Assembly: GCF_012986595.1 (NCBI RefSeq)
Contig: NZ_JAAQYM010000004.1
Coordinates: 496,001-560,000 of the forward strand
Reading direction: 5' to 3'
Length of the DNA stretch: 64,000 nt
From: Pseudomonas koreensis
GTDB lineage: Bacteria > Pseudomonadota > Gammaproteobacteria > Pseudomonadales > Pseudomonadaceae
The notes under the pieces were generated by a model. It was not told the origin of the DNA, searched no databases, and saw only the letters and a list, made by a program, of their open reading frames with translations. How positions within the stretch are numbered: position 1 is the first letter of the stretch; every line of letters starts with the position of its first letter. The translations under genes and the position numbers were made by a program. Of this stretch, positions 10,821 through 21,945 are shown piece after piece.

Positions 10821-11747
10821 TCAATCAATCAAAGGATTTTTCTCGGTAAGTACGATCTGCGCGATCTGATCCTTGCGCATGAAACTCACCTTTGGATGCC
10901 CCTGCGCGTACCGGATGAAGCGCTCCATCGCCTCGACCATCGCCGGGGTGCCGCCGATGCGGTCGTGCAGACTCACCGACATCATCCGCCGCTTGCTCGC
11001 ACCTTCGGCGTACAAACGATCAAACTCCAGCACCAGTTGCTGATAGAACTGCTCGGCGGAAAAGTGCCGGCCCTCGACCAGCACGATGTCGTTATTGCGC
11101 AGGGTGTACGGCACCACGGCGAATTTGCGCCCGCGGACCAGGGTCACGAACGGTTCGTCGCGGCTTACGTCATCGATGTGATAGGTGAAGTTCAGGTCCT
11201 GCAGGACCTTCAGCGTGTTCGGGCTGCGCCGCAGCCAGTTGGCGTTGTAGCCGACCGAGCGCTGACCGGTGAGTTTTTCCACCGCGTTCACGCCGTCGCC
11301 GATGAACTGTTTTTCCTGCTCATAGCTCATGTTGTAGGAGTCGGCCCAGCGCATGCCGTGGGCCGCCAGTTCGTGGCCGCGCTCGGCAATGGCTTTCGCC
11401 AGTTCCGGGTGTTTGAGCGCCGCTTCGCCGACCACGTGGGAGGTGACCTTGATGCCGGTGCGATCCCACAGATCGAGCATGCGCCAAAGTCCTTCTTTGT
11501 AGCCATAATCAAACCAGGTCTGCGCCGGCAGATCCGGGTAGCCCTTGGGTAACGGACTACCGGAAAACGGACTTTCCGCACCTTCGGGCTGGCCGCCGGT
11601 TTCGAATTGCATCGACACCGAGATCACCAGTTGCGAGCCATCCGGCCACGGGCGCTCCTGGGCGAAGGCAAGGGCGGGCAGCAACAATGCGGCGGCCAGC
11701 AGGTTTTTCAAAAGGCGTGGGGAGCGTTGCCGATGGGGCGTGGTCAT
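10821..11747 (-). CDS. Secreted polysaccharide deacetylase-family protein
   Basis: 308 residues with a signal peptide (positive start, then LLAAALLLPALAFA, cleavage near 27). The NodB-type fold shows SVSMQFETGG, AERGHELAAHGMRW and SLHDRIGG, and resembles the PuuE-like branch also found in allantoinases, but export makes a cytosolic purine role unlikely. ATG 11747 is preceded by AAGGTG. The gene stands alone between two REP pairs; its substrate is unknown. Confidence 0.8.
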   Translation of the reverse strand: MTTPHRQRSPRLLKNLLAAALLLPALAFAQERPWPDGSQLVISVSMQFETGGQPEGAESPFSGSPLPKGYPDLPAQTWFDYGYKEGLWRMLDLWDRTGIKVTSHVVGEAALKHPELAKAIAERGHELAAHGMRWADSYNMSYEQEKQFIGDGVNAVEKLTGQRSVGYNANWLRRSPNTLKVLQDLNFTYHIDDVSRDEPFVTLVRGRKFAVVPYTLRNNDIVLVEGRHFSAEQFYQQLVLEFDRLYAEGASKRRMMSVSLHDRIGGTPAMVEAMERFIRYAQGHPKVSFMRKDQIAQIVLTEKNPLID

Positions 11748-11870
11748 AACGGGCACCTTGCAGGTTGAGAAGGGCTGCAAGGGTGGCAGTTGCCCGGCGC
11801 GGGAAAAATCCGCTGCGGGCGAGAGGACCTTTAAACAAATTTTACGAATCGGGCTTCACACAATTCCGGT

Positions 11871-11959
11871 GTAGGAGTGAGCCTGCTCGCGATAGCGATT
11901 TAACAATCCACAATCATAGTGACTGATATACCGCTATCGCGAGCAGGCTCACTCCTACA
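11871..11959. repeat. REP inverted pair, family B
   Basis: Inverted copies of GTAGGAGTGAGCCTGCTCGC with the GATAGCG tail, between the deacetylase and the MFS gene. Confidence 0.9.
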
Positions 11960-12023
11960 AGTAAGATGGGTTTGCAGGACGATTTGCGGCAAACTTCAGC
12001 AACTTTCAGCACAAGGCCTCTGA

Positions 12024-13679
12024 ATGGATCGATACGCCCCGCGCGACTGGCAGCCTCACGAGAAGCCCAGTCTGCCCGGTTCCCCTTCAACGCCGCTGCA
12101 CTCCAACCCCAAGCGCCTGGCCTATGCGCTGGTCGGGCTGTTGGTGGCAGTCACCGGTGGTTTGGGCAACTCGCTGGTGGTCGCCAACCTGCCTTACCTG
12201 CAAGGCGCGTTGGGCGCGACCACGGCGGAGATGGCCTGGCTGCCGGCTGCGTACGTGATGACCAACGTGTCGATGAACCTGCTGTTGGTGAAGTTTCGCC
12301 AGCAGTTCGGTTTGCGCGCGTTCACCGAGGTGTTTCTGGTGCTTTACGCGCTGGTGACTTTCGGCCACCTGTTCGTCAACGACCTCAGCTCGGCCATCGC
12401 GGTGCGGGCGGCGCACGGCATGGTCGGTGCGGCGCTGAGTTCGCTGGGCCTGTATTACATGGTCCAGGCTTTTCCGGCCAAGTGGCGACTGAAGGCGCTG
12501 GTGCTGGGACTGGGCGCCTCACAACTGGCCTTGCCGCTGGCGCGCTTGTTCTCCGAGGATTTGTTGCAGATTGCCGAATGGCGCGGCTTGTACCTGTTCG
12601 AGTTGGGCATGGCCTTGCTGTCGCTGGGCTGCGTGCTGCTGCTCAAGTTGCCGCCCGGTGACCGCTTCAAAACCTTCGAACCGCTGGATTTCCTCACCTT
12701 CGCCATCCTCGCCAGCGGCGTGGCATTGCTCTGCGCGGTGCTGTCGCTGGGCCGCATCGACTGGTGGCTGGAGGCGAACTGGATCGGCTACGCGCTGGCC
12801 GCCTCGATTGCCTTGATCCTCGCCGGCCTGGCGATCGAGCACAATCGCAGCAACCCGATGCTGATGACCCGCTGGCTCGGCAGCGGCACGATGATCCGCC
12901 TGGCGCTGGCGGTGACCCTGATTCGCATGGTCACTTCGGAGCAATCCACCGGCGCCGTCGGTTTCATGCAGAACCTGAACATGGGCTACGAGCAGTTGCA
13001 CAGCCTCTACGTGGTGATGATGATCGGCAGCATTGCCGGGTTGGCGACCAGCGCGCTGACCATCGACCCCAAACACCTGCTGATGCCGCTGATCATCTCG
13101 CTGGCGCTGATGGCCACGGGTTCGGTGATGGACAGCTTCTCCAATAACCTGACCCGCCCGGCGAACCTGTATTTCAGCCAGTTCCTGCTGGCCTTCGGCA
13201 GCACGTTTTTCCTCGGCCCGACCATGGTCTTCGGCACTCGCAATGTGCTGACCAATCCGCGCAATCTGGTGAGTTTTTCGGTGTTGTTCGGGATCTGCAA
13301 CAACCTCGGCGGCCTGCTCGGCGCGGCGTTGTTGGGCACGTTCCAGATCGTGCGCGAGAAATTCCATTCCAGCCACCTGGTCGAGCACCTGACGCTGTCC
13401 GACCCGCTGGTGGCCGCCCGCGTGCAGAGCGGCGGCTCGGCCTACGGCTCCTTGCTGGCCGACCCGAGCCTGCGCAACCTGGCCGGGATTCGCAGTCTGT
13501 CCAACGCGGCGACCCGCGAAGCCAACGTACTGGCCTATAACGATGTGTTCATGCTGATCGCCGTGATTGCGGTGCTGACCATGATCTGGCTTTCCATTCG
13601 TGCGCTGTGGCTGATGAGCACCACCAAAGCCGTCGACCCAGCGCCTTCCGTACCTCCAAGCGGTGCCCCTCCTTCATGA
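12024..13679 (+). CDS. MFS drug transporter, DHA2 (EmrB-like)
   Basis: A 551-residue inner-membrane protein with about 14 hydrophobic segments. The early part has the DHA2 pattern: VVANLPYLQGALGATTAEMA, then LPAAYVMTNVSMNLLLVKF. It overlaps by four bases (ATGA) with an EmrA-like adaptor gene, so the two form a tripartite pump that needs a TolC-type channel encoded elsewhere. Substrate is unknown. No local regulator is adjacent. Confidence 0.88.
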   Translation: MDRYAPRDWQPHEKPSLPGSPSTPLHSNPKRLAYALVGLLVAVTGGLGNSLVVANLPYLQGALGATTAEMAWLPAAYVMTNVSMNLLLVKFRQQFGLRAFTEVFLVLYALVTFGHLFVNDLSSAIAVRAAHGMVGAALSSLGLYYMVQAFPAKWRLKALVLGLGASQLALPLARLFSEDLLQIAEWRGLYLFELGMALLSLGCVLLLKLPPGDRFKTFEPLDFLTFAILASGVALLCAVLSLGRIDWWLEANWIGYALAASIALILAGLAIEHNRSNPMLMTRWLGSGTMIRLALAVTLIRMVTSEQSTGAVGFMQNLNMGYEQLHSLYVVMMIGSIAGLATSALTIDPKHLLMPLIISLALMATGSVMDSFSNNLTRPANLYFSQFLLAFGSTFFLGPTMVFGTRNVLTNPRNLVSFSVLFGICNNLGGLLGAALLGTFQIVREKFHSSHLVEHLTLSDPLVAARVQSGGSAYGSLLADPSLRNLAGIRSLSNAATREANVLAYNDVFMLIAVIAVLTMIWLSIRALWLMSTTKAVDPAPSVPPSGAPPS

Positions 13680-14818
13680 CCGAACCGACCACCACAACCA
13701 CCAATGCCATCGCCGCCACCCCGGAAGGCGTGGCGCCGCCGTCGTCGCCCAATACCGAGCCACGCTCGTTGCGGGTGCGGATCATCTCGTCGCTGGGCTT
13801 TGCCGCGATTGCCATCGTCGGCGTGCTGGTCGTGCTGTACGCCTGGCAACTGCCGCCGTTCAGCAGCGCGGTCGAGACCACCGAAAACGCCTTGGTGCGC
13901 GGGCAGGTCACGATCATCGGGCCGCAGCTCAGCGGTTACGTATTCGAGGTGCCGGTGCAGGACTTCCAGTACGTAAAGACCGGCGATTTGCTGGTGCGCC
14001 TGGACGACCGGATTTATCAGCAGCACCTCGACCAGGCGCTGGCGCAACTGGCGGTGCAGAAGGCTGCGCTGGCCAACGTGGTACAGCAACGCAACAGCGC
14101 CGAAGCGACGATCAAATTGCGTCAGGCGGTGGTGGCCGACAGCGAGGCGCAGTTGCGCAAGAGCGAGGCGGATCTGCGGCGTAACAAGGAGCTGGTGAGT
14201 GACGGCTCGGTGTCCAAGCGCGAAATGGACGTGGCCCTGGCGGCCAATGCGCAAGGCATCGCCGCCGTGGCGCAGGCCAAGGCCAATCTGGAAATCGCCC
14301 GTCAGGACCTGCAAACGGTGATCGTCAATCGCGGTTCGCTGGAAGCGGCAGTCGCCAGTGCCGAAGCGGCGGTGCAACTGGCGCGGATCGACTTGTCGAA
14401 CACCCGCATCGTCGCCCCGCGTGACGGTCAGCTCGGGCAGATTGGCGTGCGTCTCGGCGCTTACGTCAACTCCGGGGCGCAGCTGATGGCGTTGGTGCCG
14501 AACCAGAAATGGGTAATCGCCAACATGAAGGAAACCCAGATGAACAACGTGCGCGTCGGGCAACCGGTGCGTTTCACCGTCGATGCGCTGAACCACCGCA
14601 AATTCACCGGTCACGTGCAGCACATCTCGCCAGGCACCGGCTCGGAATTCGCCCTGCTGCAGGCGGACAATGCCACCGGCAACTTCGTCAAGATCGCCCA
14701 GCGGGTGCCGGTGCGAATCACCATCGATGAGGGGCAGCAGGAAGAGGAGCGGTTGCGCCCGGGGATGTCGGTGGTGGTCAGCATCGACACCGCAGCGGGC
14801 GATACACAACCGCACTGA
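13676..14818 (+). CDS. HlyD/EmrA-family membrane fusion protein
   Basis: 380 residues: short cytosolic start, one membrane segment (IISSLGFAAIAIVGVLVVLY), split biotinyl-lipoyl domain (VRGQVTIIGPQLSGYVFEVP and IVAPRDGQLGQIGVRLG), a long coiled coil near 115-220, and a beta-barrel domain. ATG 13676 overlaps the MFS stop. It bridges the MFS transporter to an outer-membrane channel. A longer frame beginning at 13607 lies inside the MFS gene and is not needed. Confidence 0.9.
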   Translation: MTEPTTTTTNAIAATPEGVAPPSSPNTEPRSLRVRIISSLGFAAIAIVGVLVVLYAWQLPPFSSAVETTENALVRGQVTIIGPQLSGYVFEVPVQDFQYVKTGDLLVRLDDRIYQQHLDQALAQLAVQKAALANVVQQRNSAEATIKLRQAVVADSEAQLRKSEADLRRNKELVSDGSVSKREMDVALAANAQGIAAVAQAKANLEIARQDLQTVIVNRGSLEAAVASAEAAVQLARIDLSNTRIVAPRDGQLGQIGVRLGAYVNSGAQLMALVPNQKWVIANMKETQMNNVRVGQPVRFTVDALNHRKFTGHVQHISPGTGSEFALLQADNATGNFVKIAQRVPVRITIDEGQQEEERLRPGMSVVVSIDTAAGDTQPH

Positions 14819-14830
14819 TGCAGTGCATAA

Positions 14831-14925
14831 CCCTGTGGGAGCGAGCCTGCTCGCGAAAGCGTTGTGTCAGTCACTGAGGTGTTCCCTGACCCATCGCTAT
14901 CGCGAGCAGGCTCACTCCTACAGGG
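14831..14925. repeat. REP inverted pair, family B
   Basis: One arm reads GTGGGAGCGAGCCTGCTCGC, the other the GTAGGAGTGAGCC variant inverted, so the two arms are of different subtypes. Confidence 0.88.
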
Positions 14926-14935
14926 ATCGGTGCTT

Positions 14936-15793
14936 TCAGGCAGCAATCATCGGCGGCAGGGTACCGAGCAGCGAAACGGCAGCAACAGCACCCATCCCCA
15001 ACAACCACTCCAGCACCACACTGCGCTTGAGCGCGCCCATCCGCTGTTGGCAATCCTCCATCCGCAAGCGGTTGAACAACGCCAACGCGAGCATGCCCAC
15101 CACCAGCGCAGCCTTGATCAGCAGAATCAGGGCGAACCCGCTGAACAGCGGCGTCGGCCACCATTGGCCGGTCAGCACGCGCACGTTGGTCAGCCCGGTG
15201 ATCAGCAGCCCGCCAACGATCGCGTAACCGACACCGCTGAAGCGTTGCAGGATCCGGCTCATCGGTTCACTCGGCTGGCGCAGGATCAATACCAGCAGCA
15301 ACAAGCCGCCGAGCCACGCGGCGACGCAGGTCAGGTGGATGATCTGGTTGAGGATCAGCAATTGCCCGCTGAGGCCATCGAGCATCGCACCGTGACCGAC
15401 CGGCGCCAGCGTCGCCAAGAGCAGCGAGCTCAAGCCCAGGCGCAGCGGTGCGCTTGAACGCCAGGTTGTGAACAGCAACGCCAGCAGCAGTGCGTTGATC
15501 AGCAGATGCCAGCGCCAGACCTGGCCGAAAAACGTATTGCCCAGCACCACGCCAATAGTCGTCGGGTCAAACGCGGCCGCCGCCGAGCCGGCCATGCTCG
15601 CGGTGATCAACAGTGCCCAGGTGACACCGCTGAGCAGCGCAATCGCCGTCAGCCAGCGCGCAAGTTGCGCCAGTTGCCGATCCAGCGCCGGCACTGGCGT
15701 CTTGAGCAGCAGCGGCCGGAACAGCCCGGTTCCGAACAGCATCAACACCACGCTGAAGTGCACAAAGCGGCACAGCACCAGCGCTTCACTCAT
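14936..15793 (-). CDS. copD: CopD-family copper-transport membrane protein
   Basis: 285 residues with about eight membrane helices and the conserved CopD histidines in CRFVHFSVVLMLFG and LILNQIIHLTCVAAWLGGLL. It starts three bases after the copC stop, so the two are co-transcribed. CopD is thought to move copper across the inner membrane with periplasmic CopC. No copA or copB is in view. Confidence 0.9.
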   Translation of the reverse strand: MSEALVLCRFVHFSVVLMLFGTGLFRPLLLKTPVPALDRQLAQLARWLTAIALLSGVTWALLITASMAGSAAAAFDPTTIGVVLGNTFFGQVWRWHLLINALLLALLFTTWRSSAPLRLGLSSLLLATLAPVGHGAMLDGLSGQLLILNQIIHLTCVAAWLGGLLLLVLILRQPSEPMSRILQRFSGVGYAIVGGLLITGLTNVRVLTGQWWPTPLFSGFALILLIKAALVVGMLALALFNRLRMEDCQQRMGALKRSVVLEWLLGMGAVAAVSLLGTLPPMIAA

Positions 15794-15796
15794 GAA

Positions 15797-16159
15797 TTAC
15801 TGGCCCACCTTGAACTGATAAGCGCCTTCGCTCTTGTGCGTGTCGACCGACACCGCGTGCCATTCGACTTTGTATTCACCGGCGCTGAGGGGGGCGGCGG
15901 GGGTGACAATCAGGGTTTTCTTGTCGCCTTCGGTGGTCAGCGGTTTGATCGCGACCGGGGCGCCCTCGTGGGTCAGGGTGACTTTGGTGAAACTGGCTTC
16001 GACGCCTTCGGAGAAGGTCAGGCGCAGGTCGGCCGGTGCCGCGACGGTGCTGTCGGCGGCCGGGGTCTGGCTTTTCAGGTGGGCGTGGGCGAAAGCGGAA
16101 GATGCGGCGAACAGCGAAGCGAGCAGGGCAGTGGTGGTCAGGACATTCTTGAACAGCAT
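15797..16159 (-). CDS. copC: Periplasmic copper-binding protein CopC
   Basis: 120 residues with a signal peptide ending AASSAFA, giving a mature N-terminus HAHLKS whose first His forms the Cu(II) site of the CopC/PcoC family. Further conserved positions are in LTFSEGVE and WHAVSVDTHKSEG; the usual Met-rich Cu(I) loop is absent, as in many short CopC proteins. First gene of copC-copD. Confidence 0.92.
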   Translation of the reverse strand: MLFKNVLTTTALLASLFAASSAFAHAHLKSQTPAADSTVAAPADLRLTFSEGVEASFTKVTLTHEGAPVAIKPLTTEGDKKTLIVTPAAPLSAGEYKVEWHAVSVDTHKSEGAYQFKVGQ

Positions 16160-16212
16160 CGCGGATACCTCAGAGGCAGGACAAAGAACCGCCAGTTTAG
16201 CCATCCGCCGAC

Positions 16213-16224
16213 CTTCGTACGAAG
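16213..16224. promoter_or_regulatory. Perfect 12-bp palindrome between copC and the TetR gene
   Basis: CTTCGTACGAAG lies in the 138-bp divergent gap. A TetR or copper-responsive regulator could bind it; which gene it serves is not evident. Confidence 0.35.
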
Positions 16225-16297
16225 TTTTGTTTGCAGCGGTCGCCCCGAGGCCAGAGCGGATGCTAGTCTTCAACCACGTCGTTGTCAGGGAGCCCTC

Positions 16298-16918
16298 ATG
16301 GGCAATCACAAGATCGAGATTCGTCGCAGTAACGTCGAGAAAATCCTGCTGGCGGCGGAAAAAGTCTTCGCCGAAAAAGGCTTCGGCGGCACCGCCATGG
16401 CCGACATCGCCGCCGAAGTGCAATTGCCGCGCTCCAACCTGCATTACTACTTTTCCACCAAGAGCGAACTGTACAGCGCCGTGCTGTTCGACTTGCTGGA
16501 AGTGTGGAAACAGGACGCGCTGTGCTTCGAAATGTTCGATGACCCGCGGGTGGTGCTCAGCAGCTACATCCGCGCCAAGATGAACCACTCGCGCAGCCGG
16601 CCGTACGGTTCGAAAGTCTGGGCCAACGAGATCATCCACGGCGCGCCGACCCTGGGCGAGGCGCTGGATGTCAGCCTGTACGACTGGGCCAAAATGAAGG
16701 AAGCGAAGATCCGCCAGTGGGTAGAAGACCAGCGGATTCTGCCGGTGGAACCGTCGAGCCTGCTGTACATGATCTGGGCCTCGACCCAGCATTACGCTGA
16801 CTTCGATCATCAGGTGAACATTCTGAACGAGCACCAGCCGCTGTCGGACATGCAGTTCGAACGGGCGGTGCAGACGGTGACGAGTGTGATTTTGCGCGGG
16901 ATCGGGTTGGAGCCCTGA
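16298..16918 (+). CDS. TetR-family regulator, RutR-like
   Basis: 206 residues. The N-terminal helix-turn-helix is GTAMADIAAEVQLPRSNLHY. The C-terminal half resembles E. coli RutR, including the stretch LLYMIWASTQHYADFDHQV that corresponds to FMIWASTQHYADFAPQV. RutR senses uracil and controls pyrimidine use. The gene faces preA of the pyrimidine catabolic set, which supports the same role. GGGAG precedes ATG 16298. It is also divergent from copC, but a copper role is less likely. Confidence 0.82.
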   Translation: MGNHKIEIRRSNVEKILLAAEKVFAEKGFGGTAMADIAAEVQLPRSNLHYYFSTKSELYSAVLFDLLEVWKQDALCFEMFDDPRVVLSSYIRAKMNHSRSRPYGSKVWANEIIHGAPTLGEALDVSLYDWAKMKEAKIRQWVEDQRILPVEPSSLLYMIWASTQHYADFDHQVNILNEHQPLSDMQFERAVQTVTSVILRGIGLEP

Positions 16919-16940
16919 GTCTTGCGGTGAGCAGACTGGC

Positions 16941-17012
16941 CTCTTCGCGAGCAGGCTCGCTCCCACAGGGGAATGCATTCCAACTGTGGGAGCGAGCCTG
17001 CTCGCGAAAGCG
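16941..17012. repeat. REP inverted pair, family B
   Basis: Inverted copies of GTGGGAGCGAGCCTGCTCGC between the convergent RutR-like gene and preA. Confidence 0.88.
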
Positions 17013-17033
17013 TCAGTTCAGACGCTACCTGTC

Positions 17034-18308
17034 TTAAGGTGAGACATGGTACGGATTCCTCGGATCATGGTTCCAGTCCAGAAACGGCTTGCCCGTTTCC
17101 ATCGGCACCATCTCGATACAGTCCTGCACCGGGCAAGTGATCTGGCACAGATTGCAGCCCACACATTCATCATCGATCACTTCATATTTATGCGTGCCGT
17201 CCGCCTGCTTGAGGCTGCTGATCGCCTGGTGTGAGGTGTCTTCGCAAGCAATGTGGCAGCGCCCGCAACCAATGCACGCCTCCTGATCGATTTTCGCGAT
17301 GACCTGATAGTTGATATCCAGGTATTTCCAGTCGGTGGTATTGCCCACCGCGCGCCCGGAAAACTCGGCGATGTTGGCGTAGCCCTGACTGTCCATCCAG
17401 CGCGACAGCCCATCCTTCATTTCCTCGACAATCCGGAACCCGTGCAGCATCGCCGCCGTGCACACCTGCACCGCGCCGCTGCCCAGCGCGATGAATTCCG
17501 CCGCGTCTCGCCAGCTGCCGATGCCGCCAATGCCGCAGATCGGCAGGCCCTGGGTCTGCGGATCGCGGGCGATCTCGGCGACCATGTTCAGCGCAATCGG
17601 CTTGACCGCCGAACCGCAATAACCGCCGTGGGTGCTTTTGCTGCCGACGGTAGGCAGGGCGACCATGTGTTCCAGGTCGACGCTGGTGATCGAGTTGATG
17701 GTGTTGATCAGCGACACCGCGTCGGCGCCCCCGCGATGCGCAGCGCGGGCGGCGACGCGAATGTCGGTGATGTTCGGCGTCAGCTTGACGATCACCGGCA
17801 GTGAGCAATAGGTCTTGCACCAGCGGGTCACCTGCTCGACGTACTCCGGCACCTGACCGACCGCCGCGCCCATGCCACGCTCGGGCATGCCGTGCGGGCA
17901 ACCGAAATTCAGCTCGATGCCGTCAGCCCCGGTAGCTTCCACCAGCGGCAGGATGTGTTTCCACGATTCCTCCACGCACGGCACCATCAGGGAGACGATC
18001 AGTGCGCGGTCCGGCCAGTCTTTCTTCACCTGGGTGATTTCGCGCAGGTTGATCTCCAGCGAGCGGTCGGTGATCAGTTCGATGTTGTTGATGCCCAGCA
18101 CTTCGCGGTTGTTGCCGTAGTGCGCCGAGTAGCGCGACGAGACGTTGACCGCTGCCGGGTCTTCGCCGAGGGTTTTCCAGACCACGCCGCCCCAGCCGGC
18201 CTCGAAGGCGCGCACCACGTTGTAGGCCTTGTCGGTCGGCGGCGCGGAGGCCAGCCAGAACGGGTTGGGGGCTTTGATACCGGCGAAGACAATCGAGAGA
18301 TCGGCCAT
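17034..18308 (-). CDS. preA: Dihydropyrimidine dehydrogenase, catalytic FMN subunit PreA
   Basis: 424 residues. A dihydroorotate-dehydrogenase-like barrel (FAGIKAPNPFWLASAPPTDK, ELNFGCPHGM, GIGGIGSWRDA) is followed by a ferredoxin domain with two 4Fe-4S motifs, CIGCGRCHIAC and CVGCNLCQITCPVQDC. With PreT it reduces uracil and thymine with NAD(P)H, the first step of the reductive pathway. It begins directly after the preT stop. Confidence 0.94.
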   Translation of the reverse strand: MADLSIVFAGIKAPNPFWLASAPPTDKAYNVVRAFEAGWGGVVWKTLGEDPAAVNVSSRYSAHYGNNREVLGINNIELITDRSLEINLREITQVKKDWPDRALIVSLMVPCVEESWKHILPLVEATGADGIELNFGCPHGMPERGMGAAVGQVPEYVEQVTRWCKTYCSLPVIVKLTPNITDIRVAARAAHRGGADAVSLINTINSITSVDLEHMVALPTVGSKSTHGGYCGSAVKPIALNMVAEIARDPQTQGLPICGIGGIGSWRDAAEFIALGSGAVQVCTAAMLHGFRIVEEMKDGLSRWMDSQGYANIAEFSGRAVGNTTDWKYLDINYQVIAKIDQEACIGCGRCHIACEDTSHQAISSLKQADGTHKYEVIDDECVGCNLCQITCPVQDCIEMVPMETGKPFLDWNHDPRNPYHVSP

Positions 18309-19676
18309 TTACGCAGCCTCCACGTTGAGCATCAGTTGCGCGTTGATCGCCTCGGCGGCGCGTTTGCCATGCTGTACGGCTTGCACGGTGAGGTCCTGAT
18401 CGAGGCTGGTGCAGTCGCCGCCGGCATACACGCCGGGAATGCTGGTGCGCAGGTTGTCATCGACCTGAATCCGTTCGCCCTGACGCTTGAGTTCGCGGGC
18501 CAGCGGGTCGGTGAGGGCGCTGCTGTCGAAGGCCTGGCCGATGGCTTTGAAGATTGCGTCGGCGGCCAGCTCAAAGGTTTCGCCAGTGGTTTGCAGGCGA
18601 CCGTCGACCAGTTGCGTGCGGGCGAAACGCATGCCGCGCACTTGGCCTTGCGCGTCGAGCAGCACTTCATCCGGCTGCGCCCAGGTCAGCAGACGCACCT
18701 GATTGGCCTTGGCAATGTCTTGCTCGTGACCGGTGGCGCCCATGTCCGCTGCGCCTCGGCGATACACCAGATTGACATCGCGGGCGCCGAGGCGGGCCAT
18801 TTGCACCGCCATGTCGATCGCGGTGTTGCCGGCGCCGAGGACGATGCAGCGTTCGGCCAGCGGCAGTTGCGTCAAGTCATCGGCCTGGCGCAGTTCACGA
18901 ATATAGTCGGTGGCGGCGAGCAAACCGGGAGCATCTTCGTGCGGCAGGCCGAGCTGTTTGCTGGCGTTGAGGCCGAGACCGAGAAACACCGCGTCGAACT
19001 GCTGATGCAGCTCGCTGAGGCTCAGGTTCTCACCGAGTTTCTGCCCGTGACGGATTTCGATGCCGCCGATCTGCAGGAGGAAATCCAGCTCTTTCTGCGC
19101 GTAGTCATCGACCAGTTTGTACTTGGCGATCCCGTATTCGTTGAGGCCGCCAGCCTTCTCCCTTGCTTCGAAAATCACCACGTCATGCCCGTGCATCGCG
19201 CTGCGGTGGGCGCAGGACAACCCAGCCGGCCCGGCGCCGACCACCGCGATGCGCTTGCCGGTGCTGGCGGCACGCTGGAACGGGTGTTCGGTGAAGTGCG
19301 CGTTGTCCACGGCGTAGCGTTGCAGCAGGCCGATCAGCACCGGTGCGCATTCCTGCGCGTTGTTGCGCACGCAGGCTTGCTGGCAGAGGATTTCGGTCGG
19401 ACAGACCCGCGCACAACTGCCGCCGAGGATGTTCGCCGAGAGGATTTTCTGCGCCGCACCGGGCACGTTGTCCTGGTGGATGTTGCGGATGAACGACGGA
19501 ATGTCGATCTCGCTCGGGCACGCATTGACACACGGCGCGTCGTAGCAATACAGGCAGCGCGAGGCTTCCAGATGCGCCTGCCGGGCGTTGAGCGGCGGCG
19601 CCAGATCAGTGAAATGGCCGGCGAGGGCGGCCGCGCTTTCGTGCGGGTGCGGGAGATGGTTCAGGGTCTCGATCAC
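18309..19676 (-). CDS. preT: Dihydropyrimidine dehydrogenase, NAD(P)H-oxidising subunit PreT
   Basis: 455 residues, GltD-like: N-terminal cysteine clusters (CLYCYDAPCVNAC, CARVCPTEILCQQAC) for 4Fe-4S centres, FAD fold VVGAGPAGLSCAH, NAD(P) fold VLGAGNTAID and GVYAGGDC. I chose the GTG at 19676 (V/M-IETLNHLPHPHE) because GAGG sits 9 bases upstream and the length then matches the family. Longer in-frame starts would translate the REP pair at 19741-19874 and are unlikely. Confidence 0.93.
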   Translation of the reverse strand: MIETLNHLPHPHESAAALAGHFTDLAPPLNARQAHLEASRCLYCYDAPCVNACPSEIDIPSFIRNIHQDNVPGAAQKILSANILGGSCARVCPTEILCQQACVRNNAQECAPVLIGLLQRYAVDNAHFTEHPFQRAASTGKRIAVVGAGPAGLSCAHRSAMHGHDVVIFEAREKAGGLNEYGIAKYKLVDDYAQKELDFLLQIGGIEIRHGQKLGENLSLSELHQQFDAVFLGLGLNASKQLGLPHEDAPGLLAATDYIRELRQADDLTQLPLAERCIVLGAGNTAIDMAVQMARLGARDVNLVYRRGAADMGATGHEQDIAKANQVRLLTWAQPDEVLLDAQGQVRGMRFARTQLVDGRLQTTGETFELAADAIFKAIGQAFDSSALTDPLARELKRQGERIQVDDNLRTSIPGVYAGGDCTSLDQDLTVQAVQHGKRAAEAINAQLMLNVEAA

Positions 19677-19740
19677 GGTTTTGTGCCTCACGGTTATTGA
19701 GGTTCTCTGCCTCTGATGGGCAGTGGTTTTTGTCATACCC

Positions 19741-19874
19741 TGTGGCGAGGGAGCTTGCTCCCGCTGGGTGGCGAAGCCGCCCCAAAACCAGACAATGCGC
19801 TGATCCTGATACTCAGGAGTAAATGGTTTTGGGCCTGCTGCGCAGTCCAGCGGGAGCAAGCTCCCTCGCCACAG
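19741..19874. repeat. REP inverted pair, family A
   Basis: Inverted copies of TGTGGCGAGGGAGCTTGCTC between preT and the dihydropyrimidinase gene, about 95 bp apart. Confidence 0.9.
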
Positions 19875-19883
19875 GGGATCGGA

Positions 19884-21945
<2,062 letters not shown>

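Noticed and set aside
10821-11747. Allantoinase (PuuE) role for the deacetylase, linking it to purine use
   Set aside because: The protein has a clear signal peptide, and purine genes are not adjacent. Kept as a secreted deacetylase of unknown substrate.
19677-19859. Longer N-terminus for PreT
   Set aside because: It would translate the family A REP pair. The GTG at 19676 has a ribosome site and gives the usual length.
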